Origin: Acidobacteriaceae bacterium
Lineage (GTDB): Bacteria > Acidobacteriota > Terriglobia > Terriglobales > Acidobacteriaceae
Assembly (NCBI GenBank): GCA_027306695.1
Contig: DAHUZH010000004.1
Coordinates: 1 to 64,000 of the forward strand
Length of the DNA stretch: 64,000 nt
Reading direction: 5' to 3'
Part shown: one piece after another, positions 8,319 through 16,513 of the stretch
How positions within the stretch are numbered: position 1 is the first letter of the stretch
Layout of the letters: the number at the start of each line of letters is the position of its first letter
Notes under the pieces: generated by a model
Told to the model about the DNA's origin: nothing
Databases searched by the model: none
The model's input: the letters and a program-made list of their open reading frames with translations, nothing else
Translations under genes and position numbers: made by a program

Positions 8319-9221
8319 TTAATGTCCCAGCCCAGTCAGCCCGCGGCCAATGCTGAGAACGGCGGGAGCCAGCAGCACGATGAACATGCTGGGGAAAATA
8401 AAAAGGACCAAGGGAAAGATCATTTTGACGGTCGTCTTTGCCGCCATTTCTTCCGCGCGTTGCCGCCGCTTCTGGCGTATGCCGTCGGCGAACACGCTCA
8501 ATGCACGGGCAATCGGCGTCCCAAATTTCTCCGTCTGCATCAGCATGCCGGTAAAGGCCGCAACGTCAGGCAGCTTGGTCCGGTCCGCCATGCTTTGCCA
8601 GGCATCCATCCGTGGCTTGCCCGCCCGCTGCTCGCGATTGATCTGGAGGAACTCCTCGTTGATCTCCGGGTGGCTGATGCTCAACTCCACTCCTACCCGC
8701 AGCATCGCCTGATCCAGCCCCAGCCCGGCATCTACACAGATCACCAGCAGATCGACAGCGTCTGGAATACTGCGCCGGACCCGCTCCCGCCGCGCCTTGA
8801 TGGCCCGATCCAGCCAGAAGTCGGGCGACAGGTAGGCCACTGCCGCCAGCGCGATGGCCCAGAAAAAAGTATTCGACGGAATAAAACTTCCAATCAGGAT
8901 GCCGAGCATCGGACCCAGCATCCGCGCGGCAAAATATATTTCGACATGACCGGCCCCACGCAGCCCGGTACTGTGAAAGCGTTGCCGGAGACGTTCATCG
9001 TCGACCAGTCCGACCTTGGCACGTACCGTGCGGACCGCATGCAGCAGCATCTGCTGGACGCGCTTTTTACTCGTTGGACGCGGGCCGGTCGTGGAGACGC
9101 TCGCTGTGACCTCTCGAACACGACGGTTGGAACGCGATTGTTCTCCAAACGCGATCGACCACAGGAGGGTCACTCCACAGAACAGCGTGATGCCGAAGGC
9201 AAAATAAAAGATGTTCATCAT
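8319..9221 (-). CDS. tadC: Tad pilus inner-membrane platform protein TadC (type II secretion F family)
   Basis: TadC and TadB form the polytopic inner-membrane platform on which the TadA ATPase acts during Flp pilus assembly. The 300-residue protein has an N-terminal membrane segment, a central T2SSF domain with the typical IPDAVDLLVICVDAGLGLDQA stretch (about residues 150-170), and C-terminal membrane spans ending in VLSIGRGL. It starts at ATG 9221, seven bases after tadB, and is followed by two 31-residue membrane-protein genes. The TadB/TadC assignment relies on order and length: tadA, tadB, tadC. Confidence 0.92.
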   Translation of the reverse strand: MMNIFYFAFGITLFCGVTLLWSIAFGEQSRSNRRVREVTASVSTTGPRPTSKKRVQQMLLHAVRTVRAKVGLVDDERLRQRFHSTGLRGAGHVEIYFAARMLGPMLGILIGSFIPSNTFFWAIALAAVAYLSPDFWLDRAIKARRERVRRSIPDAVDLLVICVDAGLGLDQAMLRVGVELSISHPEINEEFLQINREQRAGKPRMDAWQSMADRTKLPDVAAFTGMLMQTEKFGTPIARALSVFADGIRQKRRQRAEEMAAKTTVKMIFPLVLFIFPSMFIVLLAPAVLSIGRGLTGLGH

Positions 9222-9227
9222 GATGGT

Positions 9228-10196
9228 CTATACCTGTATGTCGACGATTCTGCGGATGATGAAGCTGCCAAAGACGATGAGGCCCGCGCCCGCATACAAA
9301 AGTTTTTGCCCGACCGGGTCGTGCAGAAGAATATAGGAATAGCCGGGATTGATCAGATTCAGCAGAAACAACATCAGCACAGGCAGCATGCTCAATATCC
9401 AGCCGGTCAGCCGCCCTTGCGCGGTATGCACGCGGATCTCGCCTTCAATCCGCAGACGTTCGCGAATCACATATGCGGTGCGGTCCAGGATTTCCGTCAG
9501 GTTGCCGCCGGTTTCCTTCTGCACCAGCATTGCCGTCACCATGAACCGCAAATCTTTCGAGGGCACGCGTTCCGCCATGAGCAACAACGCATCGCGCAGC
9601 GGCAGGCCGAAATTCTGTTGCCGGGACACCGCCTGGAACTCTATGGCCACGGCCTCCGCGGCCTGCTCGGACAGGACCTCAATGGCGGAGTTCAACGAAT
9701 GTCCCGCACGCAGCGCGCGGGACATCAGATCGATGGCGTCCGGCAGGCCGTTGTTGAATGCCAGCAATCTGTGAGTGCGCATGTATCTGAGAAACACGTA
9801 GGGAGCGCACAAACCAACGATTCCGATGATTGCATTCAGCAACATGACGGGGAAGAAGAAATCGGCTGCCAGAAATGAGAGGGTGCCAGCACCAAGACTG
9901 TAGATGAAAAAAGTCCCGATGCTCCAGTTGCTGCCAGCCTGCATGGAGAGTCTTTTCAGCGTGGCTGCAAAACGAAATCGGCTAAGAAATGTGTCCAGCC
10001 ATGGAAAGTGGCCCGGCACATCCTGCTTCAATATCCTCTCGGCATCCTCCTGGCGGCTTTTGTCCGCCTGGCGCGCCAGTTGCAGGTCGCCGACGCGCTG
10101 CTGTACGGCCTTCTCCCACTGCGTCTTGCGCGTAAGCAGCGCGACCAGCGCGAAGCTGAGGACAAGCACGGCAAAAAAGACAAGAAAAAGAAGCAT
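9228..10196 (-). CDS. tadB: Tad pilus inner-membrane platform protein TadB (type II secretion F family)
   Basis: TadB is the second platform protein of the Flp pilus machine. The 322-residue product has an N-terminal membrane helix (MLLFLVFFAVLVLSF), a charged cytoplasmic region, a pair of membrane spans, the T2SSF domain with GLPDAIDLMSRALRAGHSLN, and C-terminal spans around GWILSMLPVLMLFLLNL. The frame is open far upstream, but the ATG at 10196 has AGGAG eight bases before it and begins just 11 bases after the tadA stop. The longer version would overlap tadA almost fully, so I rejected it. Confidence 0.92.
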   Translation of the reverse strand: MLLFLVFFAVLVLSFALVALLTRKTQWEKAVQQRVGDLQLARQADKSRQEDAERILKQDVPGHFPWLDTFLSRFRFAATLKRLSMQAGSNWSIGTFFIYSLGAGTLSFLAADFFFPVMLLNAIIGIVGLCAPYVFLRYMRTHRLLAFNNGLPDAIDLMSRALRAGHSLNSAIEVLSEQAAEAVAIEFQAVSRQQNFGLPLRDALLLMAERVPSKDLRFMVTAMLVQKETGGNLTEILDRTAYVIRERLRIEGEIRVHTAQGRLTGWILSMLPVLMLFLLNLINPGYSYILLHDPVGQKLLYAGAGLIVFGSFIIRRIVDIQV

Positions 10197-10207
10197 GCGC
10201 CAAACTC

Positions 10208-11560
10208 CTAAACTTCCAGTGAGTGGTCGAGCAGGTTCAGTGGCAACGGGATGCCGGAGGCCTTGAGCTTCTCGGCAAACTTGGGAATGATTCCTGTGGC
10301 GGCGAACCGTCCGCGTACTTTGCCATTCGCTCCGAGGCCCTGTTTCTCGAACAGGAAAATGTCCTGCATGCTGATGACTTCTCCGCTGGTGCCGGTAATC
10401 TCGCTGACATGGGTAATGCGCCGGGCCCCATCGCTCATACGGGACACTTGCACAATCACATGGACAGCGGCGGCAATCTGTTGCCGAATGGCCTTTTCCG
10501 GCAACGCGATGTTTCCCATCATGGCCATTGTTTCGATTCGCGAAATCGCCTCGCGCGGATTGTTGGCGTGGATCGTCGTAATGGAGCCATCGTGGCCCGT
10601 GTTCATCGCCTGCAACATGTCGAGCGCTTCTTCTCCGCGTACCTCGCCCAGGACAATGCGGTCGGGCCGCATTCTGAGAGCGTTGATGACCAGCTCGCGC
10701 TGCCGTATCGCGCCGCGCCCTTCCACATTCGGCGGTCTGCATTCCAGCCGAACCACATGGTCCTGCTTAAGCTGCAACTCGGCGGAATCTTCAATGGTCA
10801 CGATCCGCTCGCGTTCTGAAATAAAACTTGACAGCACATTCAGCAGTGTCGTTTTCCCCGCGCCGGTCCCGCCGGAAACCACAATGTTCAGCCGGGCGCG
10901 CACAGCGCCTTTCAGCGTCTCCAGCATCTGCGGCGTCAGCGCGCGGTTGCGTACCAGGTCGTCGGCATTCAGCGGGATGCTGCCGAAGCGCCGGATCGAC
11001 AGAATGGGGCCGTCCACGGCCAGCGGCGGAATGATGATGTTCACGCGGGAGCCGTCTTTCAGGCGCGCGTCGACCATCGGCGAGGACTCGTCGATACGCC
11101 GGCCAACGGCAGAGACGATCTTGTCGATGATGTGCATCAGGTGGGTGTCGTCTTTGAACACGACATTGGTTTTTTCCAGCATGCCCCGGCGCTCGACGTA
11201 GACGGTGTCAGAGGTGTTGACCAGGATGTCGCTGACGGTCGGGTCCTGCAACAATGGCTCCAGCGGGCCCAGCCCGAAGACTTCATCCATCACTTCCTTG
11301 GCCAGCCGGTCGCGTTCCACTGCGCTCAGCGGCACGCCCTGTTCGCCGATCAGTTGCTGGATCAGGCCCAGAAGCTGGAGCCGCGCAGCGCGGTTCTCCT
11401 GGATGAACGCCAGCTTTTCCAGGTCCATTCGCTTAAGCAGCTCATGATGTACCGCCGATTTAATTTCCTGCTGCGTATTCAGCGAGACAGATTTCGGCAA
11501 CGGTACGGCCGCAAGGGCCGTACGTTCCGGCAAACTCATAGAAATCAGGGCATCCGCCAC
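10208..11560 (-). CDS. tadA: Tad pilus secretion ATPase TadA/CpaF
   Basis: This is a hexameric ATPase of the GspE/VirB11 superfamily that powers Flp pilus extension. The 450-residue length is typical of CpaF. The protein has an N-terminal domain (1-150), Walker [11 protein letters not shown] at 229-238, an Asp box near [12 protein letters not shown], Walker [12 protein letters not shown] at 302-312, and the His box [11 protein letters not shown] at 324-334. All catalytic elements look intact. It starts with GTG at 11560, with GGAGG seven bases upstream. It is flanked by tadZ and tadB on the same strand. It is not to be confused with the tRNA deaminase gene of the same name at 33553. Confidence 0.96.
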   Translation of the reverse strand: MADALISMSLPERTALAAVPLPKSVSLNTQQEIKSAVHHELLKRMDLEKLAFIQENRAARLQLLGLIQQLIGEQGVPLSAVERDRLAKEVMDEVFGLGPLEPLLQDPTVSDILVNTSDTVYVERRGMLEKTNVVFKDDTHLMHIIDKIVSAVGRRIDESSPMVDARLKDGSRVNIIIPPLAVDGPILSIRRFGSIPLNADDLVRNRALTPQMLETLKGAVRARLNIVVSGGTGAGKTTLLNVLSSFISERERIVTIEDSAELQLKQDHVVRLECRPPNVEGRGAIRQRELVINALRMRPDRIVLGEVRGEEALDMLQAMNTGHDGSITTIHANNPREAISRIETMAMMGNIALPEKAIRQQIAAAVHVIVQVSRMSDGARRITHVSEITGTSGEVISMQDIFLFEKQGLGANGKVRGRFAATGIIPKFAEKLKASGIPLPLNLLDHSLEV

Positions 11561-11596
11561 GGTGCTACCTCCGAGTTACGTTGAGACGGTTAAAAT

Positions 11597-12829
11597 TCAT
11601 TTCCAGAAAGCAAAACGCTTGCGTTTCGGCGTTTCCGCATCCGGCGTGGAATGGGCCTGCACCAGCTTGTTGGCCCACTTGCTGATTTGGGTCGTGAACT
11701 CCGAGCGTCGCTGGGGAGAAATGGGTTCGCCCGCGTTGATGGCGCGCACCAGTTCCGCGTAATTGTTGGGGATAGTCACGGAAACAGGAAAGCGCACGGC
11801 GTTTTCCACCTGCTGCGAACTGACGGCATCGTTGGAGGAAGAACGATTGACGGCAATATGCAGCTTATTGGCTGCGGCCTCGTCGAGACCGAAGTTCTCC
11901 ACATGACGCGAAAGGTCGCGCAAGGCCGCCACATCGGGCGTGGAGACCAGGTAGACTTCATCGGAGCTTTCGACGATCGCCGAGTTCACATCCTGATATT
12001 CGAGCGAGGAATCCAGCAACACATAGTCGTACTGGCTGCGCAGAAATTCCAGCACCGTGTCCATTTCATGGGGATTGCCGTTGTATCGGACGGCACAGGT
12101 GTCGGGCGACGGAAGCACATCCAGGCCGCTGGGATGATGGGTTAGAAAACCGGCCAGCAGTTCCACATCGAGCCGGTCCACATTGCGCATCAGTTCATCG
12201 AAGTAGTACGGATTTTCTTTCAGCCCAAGATACAGACACACATGCCCGAGCTGATGGTGGTGGTCGATCAGCAGCGTCTTCTTGCGGTGCTGTCGGACCA
12301 GAAACGTGGACAGATAGACGGCCAGCGTAGTGGTCCCCACGCCTCCCTTTACCCCGAAAAATGAGATGATGTTGCCCGCGTTTTTCGGGGTGTCGGAGGA
12401 CATGGCGGCGAACCGCGCCTGCAGCCGGACGATGGTTTCGGTGTATTGAATCAGGTCGAAAGGCCGCGACAAAAATTCGGTGCAGCCCGCCCTCATCGCC
12501 TGCAACAGAAGATCGGAGTCGTTTCGCGTGGAGATGGCGACGGTGGCGATTTTTCCCGGGAAAAGCTGATGCAGAACCTCCGTCGTTACGATTGCCTGCT
12601 CCGGGTTGCGGTCGAAATCGATAATGGCGATGCAGGCCCCGCTGTCTTTGACCCGCTGGGAAAATTGCGGACGCTTGTTGCGGCCAATGTAGTCGTGAAA
12701 CTCTCCGGCAAATTCGGTGTCCGAGGCGTAGGCGCACCCATCCATGACATTGGCGACCGTTTCCTCGTCCGTGCAGACGGTGAAGACTGTGAATCTTGCC
12801 GGGCCCGTGTTGTGGTGCTTCATGATCAC
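11597..12829 (-). CDS. tadZ: TadZ/CpaE-like pilus localisation ATPase
   Basis: TadZ proteins are ParA/MinD-type ATPases with an N-terminal receiver-like domain that place the Tad machine in the cell. The first 145 residues form an atypical receiver (IAIIDFDR near 68-74, and AGCTEFLSRPFD at 114-125). A deviant Walker A, FGVKGGVGTTTLA, lies at 158-170 and is followed by LLIDHHHQLGHV. The usual Walker A' Asp is present, but the family's D-x-D-xxxG pattern is rewritten with a His triplet. The 410-residue length is typical. A GTG at 12829 (GGAG ten bases upstream) is preferred over ATG 12823. It lies between the secretin and tadA. Confidence 0.88.
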   Translation of the reverse strand: MIMKHHNTGPARFTVFTVCTDEETVANVMDGCAYASDTEFAGEFHDYIGRNKRPQFSQRVKDSGACIAIIDFDRNPEQAIVTTEVLHQLFPGKIATVAISTRNDSDLLLQAMRAGCTEFLSRPFDLIQYTETIVRLQARFAAMSSDTPKNAGNIISFFGVKGGVGTTTLAVYLSTFLVRQHRKKTLLIDHHHQLGHVCLYLGLKENPYYFDELMRNVDRLDVELLAGFLTHHPSGLDVLPSPDTCAVRYNGNPHEMDTVLEFLRSQYDYVLLDSSLEYQDVNSAIVESSDEVYLVSTPDVAALRDLSRHVENFGLDEAAANKLHIAVNRSSSNDAVSSQQVENAVRFPVSVTIPNNYAELVRAINAGEPISPQRRSEFTTQISKWANKLVQAHSTPDAETPKRKRFAFWK

Positions 12830-12866
12830 GAAAATTTTGCTCCTGCTGCGTGAAATGCCTGCTGTC

Positions 12867-14321
12867 TCACTTTTTCTTTGCCTTTGTGGAAATCGGATTC
12901 ACGGACTGGTCGAAAGGGGCCACTCGCATGTTGGGGATCGACATCTTCGGCGTCACAGGCTGCACATTTTCATGCAGCGGATCGACCACCGTGGCGGTCA
13001 CGATCACCACCAGTTCTTCCACCGAGTGCGAGTTGTTCTTGGACTTAAACAGTTCCCCCAGGACCGGAACATTTCCAATGCCTGGAACTTTGCTCAGCAG
13101 CACCGTGGTTCGGTGGTCGAGCAGCCCCGAGATACTGAAGCTCTCGCCGCTCTTCAATTCCACCTCCGTGTCCGCGCGCCGCGTGGAAATGGCTGGGACG
13201 GTGTACCCGGAGATAGTGACGGCATTGGTATAGTCGAGCGCGCTGACCTCTGGATTGACCTTCAACTGAATGCTGCCATCCGGGTTGACGGTCGGCGTGA
13301 ACTGGAGCTTGACGCCATAGGGCTGGAACATGATCGTGACCGAGGCGAAGTTTCCCGCGCCGCCCTGAATGACTGGATAAGGGAACTCGCCGCCGGAAAG
13401 AAAGCTGGCCTGATGCCCGCTCATCGCCGTAATGGTTGGCTCGGCAAGGATCTGCAGGATGTTCTTCGCTTCCAGATCGGCGATCGTCATGCCGATGTTC
13501 AGCTTGGAGTTGTACAGAAACAGGTTCAGGGGATTGCTGACCGCCATTATGGATTGCGATCCGTTCAACAGGGGACTGACGCTGCTATATTGACCGGTCG
13601 AAACACTGGACGTATTTCTGCCATTGCTGAAAAAATTGAAGCCATACTGGTCCAGTTTCGTACGGTCCACTTCAGCAATACGTACCTTCAACTGCACTTG
13701 CTTGCTGTGTAGCTGGGTCACGAACAAAGAATTGACCACGTCTTTCGAGTAAAATGCCGCCAGCTTCGCCGCCTGCTTGTATGCATCGTCGCCGAGCACT
13801 ATGCCGGACAGATATACGCGCCCTTCCTGGGACTGGATGCGAACATCCTCCCCAGGCAGCGCTTGCGCCATGGACTGGCGCAGCGCCTCCACGTCCAAGT
13901 CCGCCGACACTGTATACAGCACGGTGTGCCCGGCATTGTCCCACAACGCGAGGCTGCTCACTCCGGGGGCCTTCGCCGTCACCACCACCTCATTGGGGCT
14001 GGAGGTCAGCGATTGAAGCACTGTCGGGTCGCTGACATAGACCCTGCGCAGCCGGTCGGCGCTTTTCAAGAAAATGGAATGGCCGATGATCAGATGGAGG
14101 TTTGTTGCAGCGCCATTGCTCCGCACTGTATCGCCGGAGGGAAGGCTGGCGAGAAAAGGCGCTCCCGCCGCGGACAAAGAGGCTGTAGCCACATGGGCCT
14201 GCGCGCGGACCGGCCCCGCACTCGCCAGGCTCAGCGACAGCAGGAGAGCGGCGAAGTGGAGACCGCGACGAATTGGAGTGTTTGTCTTCAAGGTTGTCGA
14301 CCCAATAGCAAACCGGTTCAT
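12867..14321 (-). CDS. cpaC: Tad pilus outer-membrane secretin CpaC/RcpA
   Basis: CpaC forms the outer-membrane channel through which the Flp pilus emerges. The 484-residue protein has a signal peptide (hydrophobic AALLLSLSLASAGPVRAQ at about residues 25-42), an N-terminal secretin-like domain, a BON-like segment with GRVYLSGIVLGDDA near 165, and the secretin core. The core includes SFLSGGEFPYPVIQGG, YGVKLQFTPTV and the C-terminal SGLLDHRTTVLLSKVPGIGNVPVLGELF. It starts at ATG 14321, 12 bases after cpaB. An outer-membrane secretin implies a diderm cell. Confidence 0.95.
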   Translation of the reverse strand: MNRFAIGSTTLKTNTPIRRGLHFAALLLSLSLASAGPVRAQAHVATASLSAAGAPFLASLPSGDTVRSNGAATNLHLIIGHSIFLKSADRLRRVYVSDPTVLQSLTSSPNEVVVTAKAPGVSSLALWDNAGHTVLYTVSADLDVEALRQSMAQALPGEDVRIQSQEGRVYLSGIVLGDDAYKQAAKLAAFYSKDVVNSLFVTQLHSKQVQLKVRIAEVDRTKLDQYGFNFFSNGRNTSSVSTGQYSSVSPLLNGSQSIMAVSNPLNLFLYNSKLNIGMTIADLEAKNILQILAEPTITAMSGHQASFLSGGEFPYPVIQGGAGNFASVTIMFQPYGVKLQFTPTVNPDGSIQLKVNPEVSALDYTNAVTISGYTVPAISTRRADTEVELKSGESFSISGLLDHRTTVLLSKVPGIGNVPVLGELFKSKNNSHSVEELVVIVTATVVDPLHENVQPVTPKMSIPNMRVAPFDQSVNPISTKAKKK

Positions 14322-14333
14322 TCAAAAATCCCG

Positions 14334-15131
14334 CTAAAAGCTGGTAGCACTCTGTTTGGTCCCCATCACCGTTTCGACCACGTAGGGTTTGGCCCGCACC
14401 ATCCCCTTGTGTCCGGGGCCAAGACGCTTTACATCTCCGCCTGCGATGAGTTGAGAGAGTTCCACCGGCGGGTCCTGCACCTGGCTGCGGTCCGTACTGT
14501 TGCGCAGCACGAAATGAATGCTGCCCTGGGTGCTCGCCAGCACCACCCGCTCGGCATCGTCTGGCTTCACCAGCAGTGTGACGACATTCACTGTGGCCGG
14601 CTTGCCATCCGGGTCGGGTTCCACCTGATGTCCCGCCGCCAGCACTATGGCGTCCTGCAGGACCGTCGCCGTCGTCGGCTCGGGAGTTTTGTCGGAGCGA
14701 TACGTCACCAGTACATCCACATGGGAGCCGGGAAAAAGAAATCCAGCCACGCCGACCACTTCATCCGAGCGCAGCGCCAGCGCCCGCATTCCCTCGGGAA
14801 TCTTCACCGTCAGACCCATGCCGGGGATGGCCAGGTCGCGGTCTAGAATAGGTTCGTTCGCCGCCAGCGGATACATCACCGCGCGCCCGACCAGGTCCTG
14901 CGGCTTGAGAAACGCGCCTTGCAACGGGACCGACGCCGGCCAATCGACCAGCTTGAGACTTTCGGGCTTCAACACTTCTCCCGCCTGCAACGGCAACGCC
15001 GCGGCGAGGTATCTCTGTTTCCGCACTGGCTCCTGCCCATGCACATGCATTTTTTTGCTGAGCAGAAGTGTGCATACCCCAGAGATCACCAGGGCAATCA
15101 GAAAAGCGGTGGTCAACCTGCGTTTCGCCAT
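14334..15131 (-). CDS. cpaB: Flp pilus assembly protein CpaB/RcpC
   Basis: CpaB is a periplasmic, membrane-anchored assembly factor of the Tad system. The 265-residue protein begins with a basic stretch and one membrane segment (FLIALVISGVCTLLLS). A SAF-type domain follows, with AALPLQAGEVLKPESLKLVDWP and AANEPILDRDLA (about residues 43-105), then the CpaB/RcpC domain with ALRSDEVVGVAGFLFPGSHVD near 125-145. It is packed tightly between the peptidase gene (4 bases) and the secretin gene (12 bases), which indicates one operon. Confidence 0.94.
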   Translation of the reverse strand: MAKRRLTTAFLIALVISGVCTLLLSKKMHVHGQEPVRKQRYLAAALPLQAGEVLKPESLKLVDWPASVPLQGAFLKPQDLVGRAVMYPLAANEPILDRDLAIPGMGLTVKIPEGMRALALRSDEVVGVAGFLFPGSHVDVLVTYRSDKTPEPTTATVLQDAIVLAAGHQVEPDPDGKPATVNVVTLLVKPDDAERVVLASTQGSIHFVLRNSTDRSQVQDPPVELSQLIAGGDVKRLGPGHKGMVRAKPYVVETVMGTKQSATSF

Positions 15132-15135
15132 CGCT

Positions 15136-15678
15136 TTACCTCAGTACAGTCCGCGCCAGCAATGTGGTCCAGCATCCAGCGGTGATCGCCGTCGCATACG
15201 GCAGCCGCAGTGTATTGGAATTCAATACATGAAGTTCAGGATGCGGCCGCAAGCCAGCCATGGCATGGTGCTGCATCAGCGCACCCACATTCATCAGCGT
15301 GGCTTTCAGCCGCCCATGAGAGATTGCAAGTACAAGAGCGAACACTCCACCCATCAGCGCCGTGGCGACGAAAATCTCCATGAGATGCCCAAACCCCGCA
15401 ATGCAGGCGACGGCCGCCATCAACTTGATGTCTCCCGCGCCCATGCCGCCAATGACGAAGAAAATAAAAAAAACCGCGCCGCCCGCAAGCCCGGCAAGGG
15501 CCGCCATGCCCATCGGCTTCCATCCACCCACAGCGAGATGGAGCAGCAGGCCAAAGATCAGGGAGGAGGCCGTCAGAAGATTTGGAATACGCCGCGTCCG
15601 CAGGTCATACACCGCGCCGATCGTGGCGCACACTGACGCGCACGTCAGGTACATATACTCAGGGAACAAAAATTTCAT
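15136..15678 (-). CDS. cpaA: Prepilin peptidase TadV/CpaA (A24 family)
   Basis: This is a membrane aspartic protease that cleaves the leader of the Flp pilin and the pseudopilins. Both family motifs are present: GAVYDLRTRRIPN (first catalytic Asp near residue 24) and GGMGAGDIKLMAA (the GxGD motif with the second catalytic Asp). The frame is open for 40 codons upstream, but the ATG at 15678 gives a 180-residue protein of normal TadV size. The alternative long form would add an unrelated hydrophilic N-terminus. It lies 211 bases downstream of the pilin gene and 4 bases before cpaB. Confidence 0.92.
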   Translation of the reverse strand: MKFLFPEYMYLTCASVCATIGAVYDLRTRRIPNLLTASSLIFGLLLHLAVGGWKPMGMAALAGLAGGAVFFIFFVIGGMGAGDIKLMAAVACIAGFGHLMEIFVATALMGGVFALVLAISHGRLKATLMNVGALMQHHAMAGLRPHPELHVLNSNTLRLPYATAITAGCWTTLLARTVLR

Positions 15679-15889
15679 CGAGATCACCAAGGCAAAATAA
15701 GCGGGCAACTCAAAAAATGCGGTTATCGTGCTTGCAAGATTCTTCTTGTCTCTGCAACGTCTGCGCGTTTCCAGAGAAAATTCAGACCGTAAAAGCATGG
15801 AGACGGGTACATGGCTGTCGGACCGTTTTCCATGCCTCTACGGGTTGTCGGTGAAACTAGGGAGCCTGTTTTGTGCGAGGTGTCCCTGC

Positions 15890-16072
15890 TTACATCGCAC
15901 TGGTCAGGGTGCTTCCAACGGTGCTGAAGGCTGTGCCGATGATGCTGCCGAGGCTTTTCATGGTGCCAACGGCGCCCAGGCCGATCAAAGCCGCAACGAG
16001 TGCGTATTCGATCAAGTCCTGACCGGAATCTTCTTTCACCAGGCGGATAAGAATTTCTTTCAAGTTTGTCAT
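15890..16072 (-). CDS. flp: Flp-type major pilin
   Basis: This is the 60-residue structural subunit of the Tad pilus. The leader MTNLKEILIRLVKEDSG precedes the cleavage site G|QDLIEYALVAALIGLG, which has the Flp hallmark Glu at mature position 5 followed by Tyr, and then one hydrophobic helix. The short C-terminal part (GTAFSTVGSTLTSAM) is typical. The frame continues upstream, but the ATG at 16072 has AAAGGAG six bases before it and gives the canonical size. It has its own upstream region with a hairpin leader and is separated from the TadG-like gene by 441 bases, so it probably has its own strong promoter. Confidence 0.95.
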   Translation of the reverse strand: MTNLKEILIRLVKEDSGQDLIEYALVAALIGLGAVGTMKSLGSIIGTAFSTVGSTLTSAM

Positions 16073-16100
16073 TGTGTTTCTCCTTTGCTCTTGATAGTTT

Positions 16101-16162
16101 TTGCCAGACATGCCGTCATCCCGGAGGTAATTCCCGTGGGGAGAATGAAGGCCGTCTGGCAA
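16101..16162 (-). promoter_or_regulatory. Stable hairpin in the probable 5' leader of flp
   Basis: The arms TTGCCAGAC (16101-16109) and GTCTGGCAA (16154-16162) are perfectly complementary over nine bases, and inner pairs (TCAT-CCC with GGG-..-ATGA) extend the stem. On the minus strand the structure ends about 28 bases upstream of the flp start codon and about 15 bases from its ribosome-binding site. It could stabilise the pilin mRNA, tune translation or act as an attenuator. No T-run follows, so a plain terminator is unlikely. The transcription start is not known. Confidence 0.5.
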
Positions 16163-16513
16163 GTGTTCTGTGCAATGAATCCTACTCAGTTTCGTGTATT
16201 TCGTAACCGAATTCATAGTTACTGCCAGGTACGAAAGTAACGAATCTGAAGAGCTACTGGGTTCTCTCTTAAGGAAGTAATCGGCTGAATTCGCGAATAC
16301 TGTAATGGAAAAAAGGCAAGTGTTTTGCTGAGCGAAACGAAAGTTTCAGTTGTCGAACTAGATTGCGCAATTAACGAACCGTCATTCTGAGCGTAGCGAA
16401 GAATCTCTGTATTTCAATCGAAAAGCCAATGCCAAGATTCTTCGCTGCGCTCAGAATGACGAGCAGTTATTTTGGCGTCCCAACATCTGTACATCTGTCT
16501 TTGGCAACCGCCC
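16163..16513. other. Non-coding remainder of the flp to tadG-like gap
   Basis: No gene is visible in this stretch on either strand. It must hold the flp promoter on the minus strand, but I cannot single out convincing -35 and -10 boxes. The segment 16381-16460 is a large inverted repeat, listed separately. The area around 16200-16380 is clearly richer in A+T than the coding regions, as expected of a promoter region. Confidence 0.5.
16381..16460. repeat. Near-perfect inverted repeat inside the tad locus
   Basis: Two 26-base arms (16381-16406, beginning GTCATTCTGAGCGTAGCG, and 16435-16460, ending TGCGCTCAGAATGAC) are complementary at 25 of 26 positions, and the exception is a G-T type pair. 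The loop is 28 bases. It is the best-preserved copy of the dispersed repeat family of this window. It divides the tadE/tadG-like genes from flp, so it may end the upstream transcript, but no T-run is present. Confidence 0.85.

Noticed and set aside
8151-9878. Plus-strand 575-residue open frame across tadC and tadB
   Set aside because: It is a complementary-strand shadow of two well-supported genes, with a biased Gln/His/Arg composition.
9228-10742. A 504-residue version of TadB starting inside tadA
   Set aside because: The extra N-terminal part is an off-frame reading of the tadA gene and has no TadB similarity. ATG 10196 has a good ribosome-binding site.
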